Assembly (NCBI GenBank): GCA_030522415.1
Contig: CM060113.1
Span: forward strand, 6,365,967-6,429,966
Reading direction: 5' to 3'
DNA length: 64,000 nucleotides
DNA from: Channallabes apus
Lineage: Eukaryota > Chordata > Actinopteri > Siluriformes > Clariidae
Both the position numbers and the translations under genes were made by a program. This document shows positions 48,195 through 61,474 of the stretch, piece by piece. Under the pieces are notes generated by a model. The model was not told the origin of the DNA. It was given only the letters and a program-made list of their open reading frames with translations, and searched no databases. Within the stretch, counting starts at the first letter, position 1. Every line of letters begins with the position of its first letter.

Positions 48195-50915
48195 TCTGAC
48201 GACGCGGGGGTCCCCCCTGGGACGCCACCTTGGGGTTGGATTGGCTGGCGACGCTGCACACTCCCACCCACCTCTGACATGTTCTTCTGGCAACTTACTG
48301 AAAACAACTGAACCTCTAAATTCTCTTTTTGCTTCTTTTTTTTTTTTTTTTTTTTTCTTTTTTCAGCTTTTAAATTTCATGAATGTTATTTTATTTTTAT
48401 TTATTTTATTATATATTTTTTTCCTTTCTTGTTTACTCGATGGAGCCAAATTTGCGTCTAAATGCTACAAGAGGCTCGTTTTTCCTCTTTCTCGTTCTCT
48501 TCTCAAGCTTTCTTTCTTTGTTTTCTAGTCGTATGCATGGATTTCTGTTCCCATCGCTACTTTTCCACAGCATATTCGGTATTCTCATAAAAAAACAAAA
48601 CAAAAAAAAAAAACAAGGCGTATGTAGTTTGTAGGCATGTGGTCTTGTATCAGGATGCAGTACCTGTAGTTTAGCTCGCACACGTCAGGTTCGCGTGTCA
48701 AGACGCACTCGAGGGACGTCTGGGCTGAAGGAAACGGAGGTCATAATGCCAACGGCAGTCGGATGTTTAATAATCTAAAGCCAGCAATGATTCCTGAATC
48801 CTCACCCAAGTGCATTAAAACCTCCTCGTTCCTTTCGAAGCCCTGAACGGATTCAAACAAACAAACAAAAAAAAAAAACAAGCAATAGCTCACATCTGGT
48901 TCTGCTTTTTGTATCTACACGTGTGCTCAGATTTTAACTTCTTCTCCATGTCCTTTTAGAGAAGCTCTGGAAAGCTCATATGGGTGCCAGTCTTTTTTTG
49001 TTTGTTTGTTTTTTTTGTTTTTAATCGGGAGTGTCTCGAGCTCTCGTGTTCACTCCTAAAACGGTGCAATATTCTCAACAAAGCGTAATCGCAAAGTTTT
49101 AAAGCTAAAGCCGAAGCCGTGGCGAACGTTTTTTTTTTTTTTTATTCTTCTTCTTTTTCTTAATTTTTTTAATACGAGCTTCAATATAAAAACTCCTCCA
49201 GTGCACTTATTCCGAAAGGGTTTACTAAGACGGCGATCGATCGGCTCGCTTCAATCCCGTTTGACGCAAAGGCATAATTTGGACGCGCCGGCTCGGTCAC
49301 TGGTTGCCCATGGATTTATCATATTTTTTTTTGCTTTGTTTTAACGTTTATTCGACGTTTAATTTCGTGACTGACCTATGCACCTGGAATCGTTTCGCTT
49401 CTAGACAACATCGGACGTGAGGTCACTGTGGAGGAGAGCGGCACTGGGTTGCCGGGGGAAGACTTCAGCGGGTCTGTGTTCAACCAGCATCCGGTCACTG
49501 TGTTTCGTGGAAAAGTGAAGAACATTCCGGGTTTGGTTTATTAGTACAAGTTTTTTTTTTTTTTTTTTTTTTTTCTCTCTCTTTTTCCACAAACTACAAA
49601 ACCGCTCGTTACTTCTAATCAAGGTGTGTAGCACTGTCTTTTGCGGCCAGTAGTTTATTTTTATTTATTTTTTTAATTCAGTAAGTATTTTACAAACATA
49701 TAAACATATAATCTATACTCTGTACATGAGCCACACACAGAACTTGTTTCTTTTTGTACTATATAATTATGATTCGGATAAAAATATTTTTTTTTGTAGC
49801 ATATAAGCGTGACTGCATTTTTAAACACAGGAATCAAATTTAACCAGCTTCCTAAAAACAAACAAACGAGGGTTGACGAGGTTGTTCCCAGGTGTCACTG
49901 CCACACTCTTGCACTCAGTGACGTTTATTTAATTTGAAAAAAAAAAAAAAAGTTTTATTCTTGTTCCTTTAATCTCTGTCTCTCTTTACCGAGTCCTGAG
50001 TCCTTGCTGCGTCGTAGAGGTCCGCGTCGTGCCTCAGTGTGTCTTTTTTTTTTTTTTCCTTGCACTACCAGTGAACACTTGTACAACCTCTCATCCTTTA
50101 TATGATTTTATTCATTTTCCCCTTTTCAGTAACACTTTTTAGTTTGTTTTTGTTTTTTATTCTCCTAAACTACTGTACTACGCAAAGGAATCAGGTCTGT
50201 AATATTACAACTTAAAAAAAAAAAGTTATTTTTGTAGCTAAGTATCTGTGGTAGGGCTCTGAATATCTTTCCTAGTTTTGAAACGCTACTCGACGTTCTG
50301 TTTTTTCGTTCCGTGCATGTTTCTGTAGGTCTGTCCATCTCTGAGCTGACTTTATAAACCCCCTTTCCAATTCTGTTGGTGTCTAATGTTGGTAATAGAT
50401 CTACCTAGTATGGCCATACTTTTTATTTTACTTTTTTGTTTGTTTCTTGTGTAGTGCCACATGGTGCGTTCTTTTCCTCCAAAGCCATCAAGCTTAGGAG
50501 CGGGGGTGGGGCTTGGTAAACTTTTTTTTTTTTTTTTCTCCCAAGCATCTCTGTCGAAGCTTTAGGACCAAACTCCAATCTTGTAAATCTTCAGTGGTTT
50601 ATCGGTATTATGTTTTCTTACGCTTTTAGAAGGTAGACGAAATGCATCAGTTTAGCATTCGACATGAGATGAACGCAAAACTTTTACCTCGAATCTCCAT
50701 GAAATGGTAAATAATTTTTAGCAGTAAAGATGGACCAGTATGTTAAACTTTAAATTCTGAACAACTTTTTTCTTTTCTTTCTCTGCACCACATCGTTTTT
50801 ATGTATTGTGTAAATGACACCTTTTATTCCTTGTTAATGACCTTGACTTGCTGAAGGTATTGTAGATTTCGGTAGCTTTTTGTAAAGTGTGAATAAAATG
50901 TGTATTGCCTATTTT
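48195..50915 (+). promoter_or_regulatory. cnot6: cnot6 3' UTR and polyadenylation site
   Basis: No ORF. The region is T-rich with many long T and A runs (for example 48336-48356, 49130-49143, 49551-49574). GAATAAAATG at 50891 gives AATAAA at 50892-50897, followed about 20-30 bases later by the likely cleavage region. Long U-rich 3' UTRs are usual for cnot6 genes. Confidence 0.7.
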
Positions 50916-51790
50916 CTTTCTACAAAAAAAAAAAAACCCCGTGTTTGTGTCTACCTTTTTCTAATTTCATCCATCTCACTAATGAGTCGAACCTCAGCTG
51001 TGGTTTTTGTTTTCTAAACAGGACGAATATTCCGACCATCCGTGGGATTCTTTAATGAAATCTTACACTAGGTTTAGATTCGCAAAATAACGTTACCTTC
51101 CATTTCATATTGAAGTTTTGCACCTAATGTCTGTCCACTTTCCATTTGACTGTATTTGGGATTCAACCCCAGAACAGTTAGTTAGCTATTACTAAGAAAT
51201 CTTAAAATTAGTTAACGTTACCACATCTTTTGACGAAGCAGAAAGCGCACAACCATATCACCGTCTCATTTTCAAAAGCAGTACTGAATGAGCTAACGCT
51301 AGCAAACGCCGGTAAATCCAGGGAGAATCGGATATTTGTAGAGCGTCTGAGGTCATTACGTTATGAGCACAAATCAAATTTATGCAAATTAAAATCCTTA
51401 TTACTTTCACCCAATCTCACACGCTTGTTTCTTTTTTTTAAATAAGTTATCAAGTCCACCAAGACATACTGTGTATTAAAATAATCAGCAGAGGTCATCA
51501 GTTGCTAGGTTTCTCTTTTATCTGTGTGACGGCATCGGGAAGTTTATTTTTTTTTATGTTTTTTAGTTTTTGGCTCTTATTGTTTAGAAAATATCCACTC
51601 ATCCAGTGCCCTAGGATGGTGTTTATTCATGATGTTAGCTACTTTGCTAAGTCTAACTTAACCTAGCACTGTCAACGTTTACAATCAGTTTTAACACGGA
51701 TGCGTCTCTGCTGCCTTGAGATCTCTGGGTCTCAGAAACAGCAGCCTAGCAGCCTGAAATTTCCAAGTTGATCAAGCGGATCATCATTAG
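50916..51790. other. Intergenic, nothing recognised
   Basis: Short frames only. No repeat family is recognised. Confidence 0.45.
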
Positions 51791-51802
51791 AAACCTGTAT
51801 AG

Positions 51803-52214
51803 TCGCGGCCTCTGAGTGGCGCAGTGGTAAAGAGCTCGCCCTATCAACCGGGGATCGCTGGTTCGAATCCCGGGTTCTGTTTTCCTCTCACAGCCGGAGG
51901 CATAGAGAGAGCTGATTGGCCGAGCTCTCTCAGGGGGGAGGGATGAGAGGTACTTGCGCTCCCACATTAATCACGGCTCTACAGCCAATCAGGGGCGTCT
52001 GTGAGCTCAGGAGGAGCGGCTAGCGCTTTCCTCCGAGTGTGTTACTCCGCCCCTAATGGTGCGTGAGCAAGCAGTTTGAAAAGATGCGTTCGGCTGACGT
52101 CACACGTGATAGTCTTCGCCATCCAGACTGAGTGATAGTGGTAGCCTTAATGTGGGAGCCCCCTAGTGACGGGGAGGAATTGGCCGCGACTAAATGGGGG
52201 AGAAAAATTGGAAA
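51803..52214 (+). mobile_element. Second SINE family, tRNA-derived, full length
   Basis: The head has TGAGTGGCGCAGTGG (box A) and GGTTCGAATCC (box B), like a tRNA-Ser/Leu-type gene. The body (about 340 bases) ends GACTAAATGGGGGAGAAAAA. Target duplication: AAACCTGTATAG at 51791-51802 and AAACCTGTACAG at 52215-52226 (one mismatch). Confidence 0.93.
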
Positions 52215-52459
52215 AAACCTGTACAGTATGGTTCTCAAAAGCTGCAGCCCTGCATGTACCCCAATTATCCCTATCCTACTCAACACTGAATACCTGGAGC
52301 AGCTGTGTTCAGTCAATCAAAAGCTGGAAGACACTAATTCACATTGTAGTAGTGAGTTGGCCTATTCCAGGGATTACCGGGGGACCAGGTGTGGCCACCT
52401 ATGGTGTACAGCATGTGGTAAGATGTAAGTCAGGATTATGGACGCTAACTGTTCAATAG

Positions 52460-52700
52460 GTGATACAGTGGCTCAGTGGTTAGCACTGTCGCTTTGCACC
52501 TCCAGGGTCAGGGTTCGATTCCTGCCTCTGGTCTGTGTGTGCTTGGTGGGTTTCCTCCCACAGTCCAAAGACATGCAGTTTGGCTAACTGGCGTTCCCAA
52601 ATTGCCCGTGGTGTGTTAGTGTATGTATGTATGTGTGTGTCCTGTGATGGATTGGCACCCCGTCCATGGTGTACCCCATCTCGTGCCCTAGGTCTTAACT
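52460..52700 (+). mobile_element. SINE copy, 3' end eroded
   Basis: CAGTGGCTCAGTGGTTAGCA head, GGTTCGATTCC, and CCTCCCACAGTCCAAAGACA. Lacks the (AATG)n tail. Confidence 0.85.
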
Positions 52701-53627
52701 GAGGTCAATAATCCTTGTTGTTTATATATATAAAAAAAAAAAATTCCGACTGAAAATATGGCGAAAAATTTATATTTATTACCTCCAGACGAAAAACTTT
52801 CAAGGAGGTGCTGATGGCAGATTTTTAATTTTTTTTGGTCCAATTGGATTTCCATGTCATGACGGTTCACATTCCTAATGACAAGTGACTTTTATCTGAC
52901 TCTAATGTGGACGGGTCTGTCCTAGACATTTTACCGCAAATCCATGTTCGGTTGTCAGACATCAGAAGACGGACTACTCTTGGATTTTTAATTTCTAAAA
53001 GTGGTACTTGGGTGTTTGTACCCGAACACACGCGCTCTCTCTCTCGAGCTACACGAGGTGGTGCTGTGTGTCCAGAAAGAAGAAAAAGACGTCTGAACTG
53101 ATCCAGAGTCTGAGCACTGAGTAATATATGAAGCCATATTTACATGTAGCTTCGAGGAATGGCCTTGACAAGCGACATGACATGCAATTAAACATTCATT
53201 AGTGATTCATAAAACATTCACAGAGGTGTTACCTGAATAATACTTGCGCGCGATTATTAATGATGTTCAGAGCAGATTACTGGAGGCAGAATGAAAACAG
53301 CTATGATGGGTCATAGGAAATGACTAATAAATAAATAGCACATTAAGCAAAAGTATTTAAGATTCAAATAATTCTTCAAATTATAGTAAGTCAAGATTAA
53401 CAGCATGTGTGTTTTATTCCCTCATACCATCAAGTGAGTTCCTGATTATCATGTCATAAAACCGTTTATTTTCTGTTGATCCAAATTGAATGAGATGAAA
53501 CACACTTCAAATCCAAACACACACACACACACACATCTCTGTCACATGATGGAACGTTTACTGTTACTCGAGACCCCTTCTATAAATGTTAAATAAATAT
53601 TAAACTTCTCTATGGTGGCTAAACTTC

Positions 53628-53800
53628 TCTATATTGGCTTAGCGGTTAGCACTGACGCATTGCACCTCCAGGGTCTGGGTTCGATTCCCGTCTCTGTGTG
53701 CGTGGAGTGTGCATGTTCTGCCCGTGCTTGGTGGGTTTCCTCCAGAAACTCCGGTTTCCTCCCACAGTCCAAAGACATGCAGGTTAGGCTAACTGCATGC
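53628..53800 (+). mobile_element. SINE 5' half
   Basis: Box-B segment GGTTCGATTCCCGTCTCTG, GTGCATGTTCTGCCCGTGC and CCTCCCACAGTCCAAAGAC, then unrelated sequence. Confidence 0.85.
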
Positions 53801-54004
53801 TTTTATAGAAATCTTGCCGGTGTGTGTTAACGGAGAAGCTTCAGACATCAAACTGTGTATTTGGGTTTTTGGAGATGTCAGGTCGAACGAAACTTATCGT
53901 TACTTTTATAAAGGGTACATTTTAGCACTACTGGAATATGGGAATGACGTCACATAAACTTTTTAACATAAAATTAGCATTTTATTATAATAATAATAAT
54001 AATA

Positions 54005-54384
54005 GGCGGCGCGGTGGTGTAGTGGTTAGCACTGTCGCCTTGCACCTCCAGGGTCTGGGTTCGATTCCCCGGCCAGGCTCGATTCCCGTCTCTGTGTGCA
54101 TGGAGTTTGCATGTTCTCCCCGTGCTTGGTGGGTTTCCTCCGGGTACTCCGGTTTCCTCCCACAGTCCAAAGATATGCAGGTTAGGCTAATTGGCGTTCC
54201 TAAATTGCCCGTAGTGTGTGATTGGGTGTGTGAGTGTGTGTATGTGTGTGTCCTGCGATGGATTGGCACCCTGTCCAGGGTGTACCCCGCCTAGTGCCCG
54301 AAGTCTCCTGGGATAGGCTCCAGGTCCCCCGCGACCCTGAACACAGGATTAAGCGGTATAGAAAATGAATGAATGAATGAATGA
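54005..54384 (+). mobile_element. Full-length SINE, best copy in the window
   Basis: GGCGGCGCGGTGGTGTAGTG head, two-step GGTTCGATTCC/GGCTCGATTCC, conserved core, GATTGGCACCCTGTCCAGGG, and a tail of five AATG units. It was inserted into an (ATA)n tract, so the target duplication is masked. Confidence 0.96.
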
Positions 54385-54899
54385 ATAATAATAATAATTA
54401 TTATTATTATAAGTATTATTATTATTTCATCATAGAAACAACCAATAACAACCATAAAAACACATGATCATGTGTATCTGCTATTTCTTTGCCTATGTTA
54501 CCCATTTTGTTACATTTTTGCTCAGTCATGTTTATATGGTTGATTAAAATTAAATTAAATTCAGTTCATTTTGCCTATTTTGAGCTGAAAAAACAGGATA
54601 TGTCTCGCTATCATAAGCCCTATATACTGTATGTTTGTTAAAAAAATATATAAATACAATTTTGCAAGTCAAAAAATGTCGAAATGCTCTGAGCTTTAAG
54701 GGCGACATATTGAACAGGATGAAACTTACTTTCAATACCAAAATAAAACCCCCCAAGCTTTTCAAAAATAACCCAGTTCTGTCACATGTGCGACCCAGGA
54801 ACACCAACATTATGGAAATGGTGTCATGGATACAGAAATTCACAGATTGTCATCACATGACTATACCAGGATGTTCATTAGATGTCACTTCATGAGCTA

Positions 54900-55364
54900 A
54901 AGTCGAAAATAAAGCTGAATAGGGAGCGTTACGGATCGTTTAAAAGGTTTGCGACACCGTGGACTCTTCTGGACTTATGGATGTTATTTCTGGTGAAGTT
55001 TTCTCAGCACACATGTAGAGCAGGTGAGGATCATAAACACAACCAGAAATCCTTCAACGTGGATTTATTGGGAAGTTCATGTCCCGAATGCAATTCTGTG
55101 ATGTCTGGAGGATTATTTATTTATTTTTTAAACAAAGGATTGAAGTAGTCAAAGATATTTACGTTTCATCCACTTTTTATTTGTACTGTGTTTCATTTGA
55201 TGGCCGTGCAGTAACCGGCGCCGCACTTTCTCACTCTACGTTACTTGCACGACTCATTTGGACTTTTCTTGACGTGGCAGCGAGACGTCTCGGTAAGTGT
55301 TAGCAGATGTACCCCCTCCCCCCCCCTTCTCTTTCACATCGCTCCCTCCCTCCTCCCCAATTAC
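54900..55364. other. Intergenic, no gene assigned
   Basis: Open stretches such as 54882-55025 end near donor-like GTGAGG but match no family I know. A C-rich run at 55316-55328 and (TCAC)n at 55363-55380 precede the next SINE. Confidence 0.35.
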
Positions 55365-55496
55365 TCACTCACTCACTCACATTCTATACCCCTTTATCCT
55401 GTTATTCAGGGTCGCGGGGTCCTGGAGCCCATCCCAGGAGGCTTAGGGCATAAGGTGGGGTACACCCTGGACAGGGTGCCAATCCATCGCAGGGCA

Positions 55497-55539
<43 letters not shown>

Positions 55540-55565
55540 ACACTCGCACACCCATTCACACCGCC
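55365..55565 (-). mobile_element. 5'-truncated SINE, - strand, with target duplication
   Basis: On the - strand it carries the GATTGGCACCCTGTCCAGGG part. The internal GT-rich segment has become a (CA)n run (55497-55535). CTCCCCAATTAC occurs at 55353-55364 and 55566-55577. Confidence 0.9.
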
Positions 55566-55904
55566 CTCCCCAATTACGACTGCTTTTATTGTTGCATCTG
55601 ACCGCAGTTCATGCCGGCACCGATGGAAAAGATGATTTACAGTGGGTTTGGCCCTCAGATGGGAATCAGGCCAAGCGGTAGGAAGCTACAGCTCCTGCTT
55701 CTTTAGTAGAAACAAACACAAGAGCTGGCTGTGAAAGATTTCCTTCATTCATCATTCTGATTGTTTCTCTTTTTCTTAGAACCGAAAAAGCTTATTTGAA
55801 CTCAATTTACATTTTCAAACATGATAAAATCTTTAGCTGTGAAATGCTAGAGACAGTTTACACGCAGCAGTGTTCATGCAAAACTTCATGCAAAACTCTT
55901 TTAC

Positions 55905-56933
<1,029 letters not shown>

Positions 56934-57434
56934 CCTCATATGTTATCTTATTGTATCAGATATTTTTATCAAGTATATGTGGATGTCACTGCTAGCTATT
57001 CTACCTTCACTTATGAGCTGCTGTAATAATCATCACACGTGATGGTTAACAAATCAGATTTAAAGGTCATATATTATACTCTTTTTTAAACATGACAATA
57101 TAAGTCTTGGAGGTCTTCAAAGATGTGTCTGTGTGTTAATGTTCCAGCTGAATGCAACTCGGATCCTACATTTCGGCCGCCTAATTAATTTTTCTGTTTC
57201 ACTCCTTTTTCTGTGTCTGTATCTTTAAATAAACTGATGTCTTATGGCTTCTTTGCAGAAGTGCATTTTCCTACACAGGGACCGGCTCTTGCCATTTGCA
57301 TTTACGACTAATAAAAATAAGTCAAAGTTTTAATTTAAGATGACATCGTCATTATTCAGTGACACAAAAGTTAAAACACAACTAAGAGCTGAAGAAGGCT
57401 AGGTTAGCCATTAACAACAAGCTGCTACTCACTA

Positions 57435-58113
57435 GCGCCTCGCGGTAAGCAGTTTGCATGTTCTCCGCATGCTTGGTGGGTTTTCTCCAGGTGCTCTGGT
57501 TTCCTCCCACAATCCAAAGACGCATGGATGAATGGATGGATGGATGGATGGATGGATGGATAGATGAATGGATGTATGGATAGATGTATGGATAGATGGA
57601 TAGATGAATGGATGGATAGATGGATGGATGGATAGATGAATGGATGGATGGATAGATGGATGGATGGATGGATGGATGGATAGATGAATGGATGGATGGA
57701 TAGATGAATGGATGGATGGATGGATGGACGGATAGATGAATGGATGGATGGATAGATGAATGGATGGATGGATGGATGGATAGATGAATGGATGGATGGA
57801 TGGACGGATAGATGACTGGATGGATGGATAGATGAATGGATGGATGGATGGATGGATAGATGAATGGATGGATGGATGGACGGATAGATGACTGGATGGA
57901 TGGATAGATGAATGGATGGATGGATGGATGGATGGATGGATAGATGAATGGATGGATGGATGGACGGATAGATGACTGGATGGATGGATAGATGACTTGA
58001 TGGATGGATAGATGAATGGATGGATGGATAGATGAATGGATGGATGGATGGACGGATAGATGACTGGATGGATGGATAGATGAATGGATGGATGGATGGA
58101 TAGATGGATGGCG
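57435..58113 (+). repeat. SINE fragment followed by (GGAT)n expansion
   Basis: 57435-57522 is a SINE middle part (GTTTGCATGTTCTCC to CCACAATCCAAAGACGCATG). It passes directly into about 590 bases of GGAT/AGAT/GAAT tetramers with higher-order units such as GGATAGATGAATGGATGG. Long SIHPSIHPS frames on the - strand are artefacts. Confidence 0.93.
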
Positions 58114-58277
58114 ACCCACTAATCCGGAGAATGGAAAAGCTGGGCGGAGCTGAGCATTGTGCCAGGGGAGTGTCTGAAGGATGATATACAGTATGAGCAC
58201 AGAATAGGGGGAAAATCAAATCTGCTTGTTTAAGCCCCAACAAATACCAAACTAGAAAATGGAAAAACAGCAAACAA

Positions 58278-58510
58278 TGTCCTCCGGGTGCGCCAGTTTC
58301 CTCCCACAGTCCAAAGACCAGCAGTTTAGCCTAATTGTTGTTCCCAAGTTGCCCATTGTGTGTGAACGAGTGCGTGAGTGTGTGCGCCCTGCGTTAGATT
58401 GACACCCTGTCCAAGGAGTATCCTGCCTCGTGCCCTAAGTCTTCTGGGACAGCCTCCAGGCTCGCGCGACCCTGAATACAGGATAAAGCGGTATTGACGA
58501 TGAGACAGAA
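58278..58510 (+). mobile_element. 5'-truncated SINE
   Basis: It begins CCTCCGGGTGCGCCAGTTTC and runs to GCGGTATTGACGATGAGA. It starts at almost the same internal point as the copies at 13565 and 37303. Confidence 0.88.
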
Positions 58511-58759
58511 AGAGAGAGAATGAGAGCAGGGAATGTCGAATGAGGAAGTGAATTGTTAAGTTTCTATGCGATTAAATGTAGAGGTTAACGTGTATACGGC
58601 ATCACCATAAAGCCCCAAAAAAGCTGAATAAACACAATCCTTTACACTAAGAAACCAAACATATGAGACTGTGGAGTAACTGCTGAGACTTTGATTTAAT
58701 ATCTCTGAATAATAGAAAAGTAATAATAAAAAGATCTGCCCATATGGAGACACCCGGCT

Positions 58760-59345
58760 TCATTCAGTCACGATTTTCTCTCACGGCAGTGACATGCTGT
58801 TTTAAATCTGTCCGGCCTTATTGTCAATATGGAGACTGATTTACTGCATCAAATTGGTGAAACTTTCACATTTCTATTATTATTATTTTTTTCATTGAAA
58901 TCCATTTCACACCATCTTATTATTAAAGTAACCTCACTACCTGCTACGTGTAAACAGAAGGACTGGCTAAGATCTCGTTACTGGAGATAAGCTACGACTC
59001 TAACGTTGTATGAAGCCTCTCCAGGGCTACGGCCTTCATCAGTGCAGCCATAAATGTGAAAATGAAAAGGGCTTGTGTTTAATTATGAGCATCCAGGATG
59101 CTGCCTATGCAACACCGGTGTCGGGGTGCCATCACCTTGGTACCCAGTGCCAGCTGTACTTTCAGGGATTAACTGTCGCCAAAGGGTGATCCGGGAGCAC
59201 TCATTCTCCACGGCAACCGTGAAATTCAAGCATGAAATATGAACGCTGAGGCCGCCTTAGCGACCGTAAACATGACTTTGGGCTTAAGGGGCTTCCAGCG
59301 GTGCGACGTAGGCGCTTAAAGTGTCTCGTCTCCATGGTGAGCGTC
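58760..59345. other. Possible conserved non-coding element
   Basis: Balanced base composition, no low-complexity, no repeat landmarks and no convincing frame. It contains homeodomain-like TTTAATTATGAG (about 59080) near GCATCCAGGATGCTGCCT. Conservation is inferred from appearance only. Confidence 0.3.
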
Positions 59346-60349
59346 CTCCGATAGCTCCTAATGACAGACGAGCAAACAGGTCACCTTGTCTCATCGGCTT
59401 CCTCTGCATCGTTCGACGTTTGTCCCGCTCTTTCTTTTTTTGTTTTGTTGCTAGATGTATCAGTTCATCCTGCATTTTTAAACAGATTTGTTTCCTCCAA
59501 CAGTCTGCAAGATCTTGCTTCACGTCATACTTTTTTCCAATTTGGATCAAATAGTGTCTGGTTTGACATCGATCGATAATCTAGTCCACATCTTGATTAA
59601 GTCTTAGTGTATTAGACTTCATCATTAGACACTCTAGGTCTGGAAAACCTGAACTAGTTCTTTATGGAGTGAAATCATGCATATAGACATTTGCCGTTGC
59701 ATGTAGTTTATGAATGAATTCCTGTAAAACTGTGCATATTTAATATTATAAGTGATATATTACCCAAGCTTAGAGTTAAGTCTGCTGCATTTACCTGCAT
59801 TTCATTCTAATATTACATCCTTGCCAGTTTCATGATCTGGTTTCCATGGTAACAGACAGAAACATCTATGAAGCTAACCCAAGGTGGCCCAACAGCAAGA
59901 GACTTTTTTTTTTTTTTTTTACACTTTCACTGATATGTCAATGAAGCTTTATTAATAACGAAATATCAGTATTTATCATATAAACACTGCATTAATCGCA
60001 TATAAACTATAAGACACACTGCGTTTAGTCTTCAGTGATGTTGTTTTGTACATATTATGTTGTGGCTCATGAAGGATGTATATGAGATTGCTAAAAATGT
60101 GCCATTTGTTTTTAAACCATCTCATATCCATCCTCCATATGATAGAAGTTATAAACGTTTCAGTGTCTTGCAGGTACAACAAGAGTCTGGCACGTCCTTG
60201 GACATCTGTATCTTTGCCTATTTTTCTTGGCAAGAACCTCTGACAGACTGATGGAGAACATCACTGAATGGTGAACACGTGCTGTCTTAGATGGTTTATT
60301 AAGAGATTTACTTTGATTGAATTCATACCAATTCATACTTGAACCATTT

Positions 60350-60900
60350 GCTTATGTCCTGTTGAAAGTTGAACCTCTGTCCTAGTCTCATGTGTCTTAT
60401 GGACTGGGCCTGGCTTGTGCCTGGTTTGTTCAGCCTGACCACTTTCCCATGAAAACATTCATGTAATATGATGCTTCCATCACCATGCTTCACTGTGCAA
60501 ACATTCTCAGGATAATGAACAGTACTGTTTAAATTTTTTTATTTTATTTTATCAAACATAAGTCTTAATTTTGGTCTCATCACAGCAGGGAACCCTTTCT
60601 CCTCATCTTCTCCAAGTTTCCTTCTGGAAATATGTATTTTGCTTCTTTCTTTCTCAATACTATAAAGCTGAAGCTGTGATTGTCTAGTCAGCAGTTTCTC
60701 ATGTCTCAGCTGTAAATCTCTCTAACGTATTTAAGAGTATTCCTTAGCTTCTTGCTTGTATCCCGGTCTAATTACCTCTTAACATTTTTTGCAGAATTTA
60801 TCCTGGACTTGCGTTAATAGCACTTTCAGCTTCATGATGCCGTCTATGGCTTCTCCCAAGATCAGGTGTATATTGAAGCGAACACTTTGACTTTACATTG
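60350..60900 (-). mobile_element. Old Tc1-like fossil
   Basis: ATGCTTCCATCACCATGCTTC (about 60471) and TTTTGGTCTCATCACAGCAG (about 60568) are antisense relics of conserved Tc1 transposase blocks. There are no intact ends. Confidence 0.65.
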
Positions 60901-60950
60901 ACATGTTCCATGCAACTAAATGCATAGCTTTTAAAGCTAAATATGAATTA

Positions 60951-61468
60951 GGGGTGTTCAAGTCAAACTGGGACTAGTGATGAAATTTCTCGTTAAAGCC
61001 ATTTGACATTTCAGAGCCCACTGCAGTTGTTTCCGGGAACATACAGAACGCCTGATCCTCGAAAATCAATATATTAACCTGTCGCAACTTGTGGAAGAGA
61101 TGCATCCGTCTGTGTGAACTGTATACACAGTCCGTCTCCAACACAACTTGCACATTACGGGAACTCGGCTGGGAGTTATTGCATCATCCCCCATACAGTC
61201 CTGACCTCGCTCTCCAAGCCATTTCCACATGTAAAGGAGTTCCTGGGAGGCCAGTCGTGATGTGAAGCAGGCAGAATGAATCTCATCATGGTTCTGGCGA
61301 AAAAGAAAACTTCCTACCTTGATGGTATCCATGCACTAGTGAAACACTTAGATAAGTGCATCAGTGTATCAGGGGATTATATAGAGAAATAAAGGAAGTT
61401 TTTAATTCTCATACTTGTGTTCTGTTATTCTTTACAATCAAAAATCCTGCTTTGACTTGAACACCACT
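60951..61468 (+). mobile_element. Mariner-like MITE with both ends
   Basis: GGGGTGTTCAAGTCAAACTG at 60951 is answered by an inverted TTTGACTTGAACACCACT ending at 61468. TA flanks both sides. The body keeps the PYSPDL region (about 61190-61205) but lacks most of the transposase. This is the only copy of the family in the window with both ends, so it defines the element's limits. Confidence 0.9.
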
Positions 61469-61474
61469 TATAAT

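Noticed and set aside
51803..51880. Possible tRNA-Ser/Leu gene
   Set aside because: It is the head of a full-length SINE bounded by a target duplication.
52132..52459. Open frames at the SINE 3' end
   Set aside because: They start inside the SINE and continue into unique DNA without protein character.
57382..58273. Two frames of SIHPSIHPS repeats over 270 codons
   Set aside because: They arise from the GGAT tetranucleotide array; the ends are SINE and unique DNA.
59284..59550. 88-codon - strand frame rich in Lys/Arg
   Set aside because: No family resemblance, no splice or promoter context, and an opposite-strand frame of similar length exists.
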